Source: Sepiola atlantica (Eukaryota; Mollusca; Cephalopoda; Sepiida; Sepiolidae). From it: a stretch of 64,000 nt of DNA. Positions 59,601 to 64,000 of this stretch are shown here, one piece after another; the first letter of the stretch is position 1, and every line of letters starts with the position of its first letter. Under the pieces are notes generated by a model. The model searched no databases, was not told the origin of the DNA, and saw only the letters and a list, made by a program, of their open reading frames with translations. The DNA lies in contig OY744523.1 of the NCBI GenBank assembly GCA_963556195.1, positions 77,580,445 through 77,644,444 of the forward strand, written 5' to 3'. A program made the position numbers and the translations under genes.

Positions 59601-62118
59601 AGAGACTATATTAAGAGAAGAATTCACTTAACAAAACATAAGGATTCTAGGTGTTCGGAATGATCTTTTTATTAAGTTTCTTTCTTTGAGAAGAGACTAC
59701 ATTGAGAGGAGAATTCACTTAACAAAACATAAGGACTCTAGGTGTTCGGAATGATCTTTTTATTAAGTTCCCTTCTTTGAGAAGAGACTACATTAAGAGA
59801 AGAATTCACTTAACAAAATATAAGGATTCTAGGTGTTCGGAATGATCTTTTTATTAAGTTTCTTTCTTTGAGAAGAGACTACATTAAGAGAAGAATTCAC
59901 TTAACAAAATATAAGGATTCTAGGTGTTCGGAATGATCTTTTTATTAAGTTCCTTTCTTTGAGAAGAGACTACATTGAGAGGAGAATTCACCTAACAAAA
60001 CATAAGGATTCTAGGTGTTCGGAATGATCTTTTTATTAAGTTCCTTTCTTTGAGAAGAGATAACATTGAGAGATGAATTCACTTAACAAAACATAAAGAT
60101 TCTAGGTGTTCGGAATGATCTTTTTATTTAGTTCCTTTCTTTGAGAAGAAACTGCATTGAGAGGAGAATTCACCTAACAAAACATAAGGATTCTAGGTGT
60201 TCGGAATGATCTTTTTATTAAGTTCCTTTCTTTGAGAAGAGACTACATTAAGAGAAGAATTCACTTAACAAAATATAAGGATTCTAGGTGTTCGGAATGA
60301 TCTTTTTATTAAGTTCCTTTCTTTGAGAAGAGACTACATTAAGAGAAGAATTCACCTAACAAAGCATAAAGATTCTAGGTGTTCTGAATGATCTTTTTAT
60401 TAAGTCCCTTCCTTTGAGAAGAGACTACATTAAGAGATGAATTCACTTAACAAAACATAAGGATTCTAGGTGTTCGGAATGATCTTTTTATTAAGTCCCT
60501 TTCTTTGAGAAGAGATTATATTAAGAGAAGAATTCACTTAACAAAACATAAGGATTCTAGGTGTTCGGAATGATCTTTTTATTAAGTTCCTTTCTTTGAG
60601 AAGAGACTATATTAAGAGAAGAATTCACTTAACAAAACATAAGGATTCTAGGTGTTCGGAATGATCTTTTTATTAAGTTCCTTTCTTTGAGAAGAGACTA
60701 CATCAAGAGATGAATTCACTTAACAAAACATAAGGAGTCTAGGTGTTCGGAATGATCTTTTTATTAAGTTCCTTTCTTTGAGAAGAGACTACATTGAGAG
60801 ATGAATTCACTTAACAAAACATAAGGATTCTAGGTGTTCAGAATGATCTTTTTATTAAGTTCCTTTCTTTGAGAAGAGACTACATTAAGAGATGAATTCA
60901 CTTAACAAAACATAAGGATTCTAGGTGTTCGGAATGATCTTTTTATTAAGTTCCGTTCTTTGAGAAGAGACTACATTAAGAGATGAATTCACTTAACAAA
61001 ACATAAGGATTCTAGGTGTTCGGAATGATCTTTTTATTAAGTTCCTTTCTTTGAGAAGAGACTACATTGAGAGATGAATTCACTTAGCAAAACATAAGGA
61101 TTCTAGGTGTTCGGAATGATCTTTTTATTAAGTTCCTTTCTTTGAGAAGAGACTACATTGAGAGATGAATTCACTTAACAAAACATAAGGATTCTAGGTG
61201 TTCGGAATGATCTTTTTATTAAGTTCTTTTCTTTGAGAAGAAACTACATTGAGAGGAGAATTCACTTAACAAAACATAAGGATTCTAGGTGTTCAGAATG
61301 ATCTTTTTATTAAGTTCCTTTCTTTGAGAAGAGACTACATTGAGAGAAAAATTCACTTTACAAAACATAAGGATTCTAGGTGTTCGGAATGATCTTTTTA
61401 TTAAGTTCCTTTCTTTGAGAAGAGACTACATTAAGAGAAGAATTCACCTAACAAAACATAAGGATTCTAGGTGTTCTGAATGATCTTTTTATTAAGTCCC
61501 TTTCTTTGAGAAGAGACTACATTAAGAGAAGAATTCACTTAACAAAACATAAGGATTCTAGGTGTTCGGAATGATCTTTTTATTAAGTCCCTTTCTGTGA
61601 GAAGAGACTACATTGAGAGATGAATTCACTTAACAAAACATAAGGATTCTAGGTGTTCAGAATGATCTTTTTATTAAGTTCCTTTCTTTGAGAAGAGACT
61701 ATATTAAGAGAAGAATTCACTTAACAAAACATAAGGATTCTAGGTGTTCGGAATGATCTTTTTATTAAGTTCCTTTCTTTGAGAAGAGACTACATTAAGA
61801 GAAGAATTCACTTAACAAAACATAAGGATTCTAGGTGTTCAGAATGATCTTTTTATTAAGTTCCTTTCTTTGAGAAGAGACTACATTAAGAGATGAATTC
61901 ACTTAACAAAACATAAGGATTCTAGGTGTTCGGAATGATCTTTTTATTAAGTTCCTTTCTTTGAGAAGAGACTACATTGAGAGGAGAATTCACTTAACAA
62001 AACATAAGGATTCTAGGTGTTCGGAATGATCTTTTTATTAAGTTCCTTTCTTTGAGAAGAGACTACATTGAGAGAAGAATTCACTTAACAAAACATAAGG
62101 ATTCTAGGTGTTCGGAAA
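56660..62118. repeat. 91-bp satellite array, about 60 monomers, EcoRI site in nearly each
   Basis: The monomer runs TTCTAGGTGTTCGGAATGAT, TTTTTATTAAGTTCC, TTTGAGAAGAGACTACATT and GAATTCACTTAAC, AAAACATAAGGA. Spacing is 91 bp with occasional 1-bp changes. The left monomers are diverged. The right side is uniform and ends abruptly at about 62118. Marker variants (for example AAAGAATTC at 57544 and 58184, offset 637 bp; GATATTTTTATT at 57751 and 58570, offset 819 bp) show duplication of multi-monomer blocks. No long frame stays open, since 91 is not a multiple of three. Confidence 0.95.
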
Positions 62119-62389
62119 TTTTTAGATGAGTATTAATTATTTGGATTATTAGGATTACTCTTTTTATCTTGCATGTTATTCTCACAAAGTTCCGGATGAT
62201 GTAATATATATCTTCTTTAGGTGCATCTTTTACAACTCGGGAATCTTTATGTCAAACTTATACAGAACCTCGAATTTAACCTTTTAATTGATCTACAGGG
62301 GTAAATTGTTCTCGCTCCATCAGCCATGACTGAGTAAAATTCTTAAGCCATTCTTTATTATATTCTTAATATGCACCATGGATTCCTGT
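62119..62389 (-). mobile_element. SINE, minus-strand copy at satellite edge
   Basis: On the minus strand it carries AAGATTCCCGAGTT, TTGTGAGAATAACATG and AATCCTAATAATCCAAATA, matching the 62390-62722 copy. It starts at the satellite boundary. Confidence 0.7.
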
Positions 62390-62722
62390 CGCAAGGAACC
62401 CGTGGCACAACAGATAAAAGTGTAAAGTATATCCAGTTTTAAGTGTCAGTTATCTGAAGGTTGAATATTTAATCCTCAGTGCGGGTGCTACTAAGAATAT
62501 ATTTAAGAATTTCTGAAGACTTCTACGTAGTCATGGCTGAAAGAACTGAATTAAATAAAGGGTTCCATTTAAAATTCTCTACAGATTCTTGGGTTCGACA
62601 TAAAGATTCCCAAGTTTGACAAGATGCCCCTGAAGAAGATCAGAGGTCACATCGACCGAAACGTTGTGAGAATAACATCTAAGATTAAACAGTAGTCTGA
62701 ATAATCAAAATAATCCAAATAA
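62390..62722 (+). mobile_element. SINE, plus-strand copy
   Basis: Decayed tRNA-like head (CCGTGGCACAACAGATAAAAG, then a B-box-like TTTAATCCTCAG). The body has AAGATTCCCAAGTTTGAC and then CTGAAGA (62630-62636), GGTC with GACC, GAAA (62658-62661) and TTGTGAGAATAACATC. The CTGAAGA and GAAA boxes recall a hammerhead, but stems I and III do not pair well. It faces the minus-strand copy head to head. Confidence 0.68.
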
Positions 62723-63678
62723 AAATTCTATTGATTTAATTTTTTTCATGATTGCTATTAGATTGTAATCCATGACGTTTTATGCAAAAAATTCTTTTTA
62801 AGGTGCTGTATTTCTTTGAAACGCTGCACTATTATTATTTTCAAGTTGGAAATAAATTAGGACCGTACGTATTCTTTGAATTACTACAAAGTTAAATTCT
62901 CAAACTGGTTTGCTTTTATTCAAATACATCATTTTCTCTCAATATTCATAAAACATGTGATCACCTAATATCAAATGCAATGTCAGTAATGAAAGTGCAT
63001 TGGTGGGTTTCTTTTTTCGATTGAAAAAGGCAAGTCTAAGTCTGAAGGGATAATTATTGATCCATAATGGTGATCCACTTCCCTGGTTCCATTTTGCAAA
63101 AAAAAGACAATATTCTAGTTGCATGTCACATGAATATTTGAAACAATTCTACCTTGAACTGACCAATGATCAAGAAGTGACAGCTCAGTGGTTAAGACTA
63201 GTCTTGAATAAAGGTCATTTCTTTCTTGCATGAAGCAAATTTAATCTAGGATTAGCAGAGGAATGGAATAGGCTTCAGCAAAGTAAAAACGTAAAACGGT
63301 CGGATATTTTAGAGAAATGACCTCTTGCAGAAATCTGAATTTTGTAAAGCCGGTTATCAACAAGTTGAAATATTGAAATGAGTTGTACTTTTACTATTGC
63401 TATGATGGAAAGCCAATTGTTATTTCTTTCTTTTCATTTAGTGATGAATAATCTATGTTTCTATACAAAAAATGTTGAAGATGTTTTTTTTATGCCATGA
63501 AATTTATAAATTTTGACAATTTTATCCGTAAATTGGAACGAACCAACGAACAAGATTTATTAGCACCATGTCTTTATTTTAATCTTTATAAGGGTACGTA
63601 AAAGTGGTTCAAAAATGTTCTGTTCAGGAATTCTTTTACCCGTGCTGGAATAGATATCCTTTTGATTTAATATATATG
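62723..63678. other. AT-rich DNA, no gene seen
   Basis: No coding content recognised. Confidence 0.5.
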
Positions 63679-63923
63679 TGTTGTAGATCTGTGCTAGGGG
63701 TCACAAAGATAACAACCACAAATTGTGACAGGTTAAAATATACAATGTATTTATTCATAGCAATACAGTAACGCCACTAAATGTGGTAGGAGATGACGGA
63801 TTCCTACCATGCGGTAAAACATGAATAGGAATGTCCTCTGTTTGAGTCTTTGCAACCATGGTATTTATTATAGATGGTTGCTTCCATTAGTTCTTCAATA
63901 GGGGTGATTTGTACCCCACAACA
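63679..63923 (-). repeat. 3' LTR, short form (245 bp)
   Basis: Matches the outer parts of the 943-bp LTR at 23366-24308 but has no 349-bp unit. The site where the units sit in the long form carries GAGGACATTCCTAT once. The length difference is 698 bp, exactly twice 349. Confidence 0.92.
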
Positions 63924-63940
63924 CCCCCCTCCCGAGCTTT

Positions 63941-64000
63941 TCATTCCCCTGGAATGATCGTATAGCTCTTTTTTCTGGGATTGATCTCTATGGGATCGAA
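63941..64000 (-). CDS. pol: pol C-terminal end, partial
   Basis: The last 19 codons and TGA of the pol frame, ending S-Y-T-I-I-P-G-E as in the element at 27.2 kb. The rest lies outside the window, so whether this copy has an intact pol cannot be told. Confidence 0.85.
   Translation of the reverse strand, partial: FDPIEINPRKKSYTIIPGE

Larger units (their letters stand above)
63679..64000 (-). mobile_element. LTR retrotransposon, same family as 23.4-28.2 kb, partial
   Basis: The element runs off the right edge. Only the 3' LTR and the last pol codons are visible, in the minus orientation, with the G-rich purine tract between them. Confidence 0.93.

Noticed and set aside
56660..62118. CRISPR array
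   Set aside because: Contiguous 91-bp monomers with no spacers.
62630..62680. Hammerhead in the SINE at 62.6 kb
   Set aside because: CTGAAGA and GAAA are present, but stem I does not pair, stem III lacks its first pairs, and stem II starts eight bases late.

Overview
The window looks like repeat-rich intergenic DNA from an invertebrate animal, most likely a cephalopod such as an octopus. The basis for that guess is the very AT-rich background, long (TA)n and (AAT)n tracts, tRNA-derived SINE heads, degenerate CCCTAA arrays, Ty3-type LTR elements, and a Penelope-like retroelement with an N-terminal GIY-YIG domain. The species is an inference. No host protein-coding gene could be supported. Every long open frame is either retroelement-derived or satellite-derived.

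Layout. 1-6180: AT-rich DNA with (TA)n tracts, a possible DNA-transposon end, a short repeat carrying a hammerhead-ribozyme-like fold, and a tRNA-like SINE head. 6181-14451: a Ty3-type LTR retrotransposon on the minus strand in the form LTR-internal-LTR-internal-LTR, bounded by one 5-bp target-site duplication. 15106-22912: a 78-bp satellite of about 100 monomers. 23361-28195: a second LTR retrotransposon on the plus strand. Its pol has a large internal deletion, and its 943-947 bp LTRs each carry two copies of a 349-bp unit. 28196-35316: no gene seen. 35317-38035: two inverted copies of a repeat, each carrying a well-formed type I hammerhead ribozyme. 38118-45180: diverged duplications, a degenerate telomere-like array, two MITE-like elements, a tRNA-like head and long AAT tracts. 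45458-49473: more (TA)n, a decayed hammerhead, a degenerate ATT region with a perfect 77-bp palindrome, and a second copy of the 1.5-kb hammerhead repeat. 50391-53255: a broken Penelope-like element of Naiad type on the minus strand. 53283-54358: a tRNA-headed SINE with a hammerhead-like body, and another hammerhead beside (TA)n. 56660-62118: a 91-bp satellite of about 60 monomers, each with an EcoRI site, followed by a head-to-head pair of SINEs. 63679-64000: the 3' end of another copy of the second LTR element on the minus strand, with a short 245-bp LTR that lacks the 349-bp units.

Four observations stand out. (1) The middle LTR of the tandem element is an exact mosaic of the two outer LTRs, which records unequal crossing-over. 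(2) At least five hammerhead or hammerhead-like folds occur in short repeats, most of which end in a shared AAATAAAAAT-type tail against a (TA)n tract. (3) One LTR family occurs in the same window with zero and with two copies of a 349-bp insert, and the length difference is exactly 698 bp. (4) The 78-bp satellite keeps one plus and two minus frames open for about 2.7-4.2 kb without showing signs of coding constraint.
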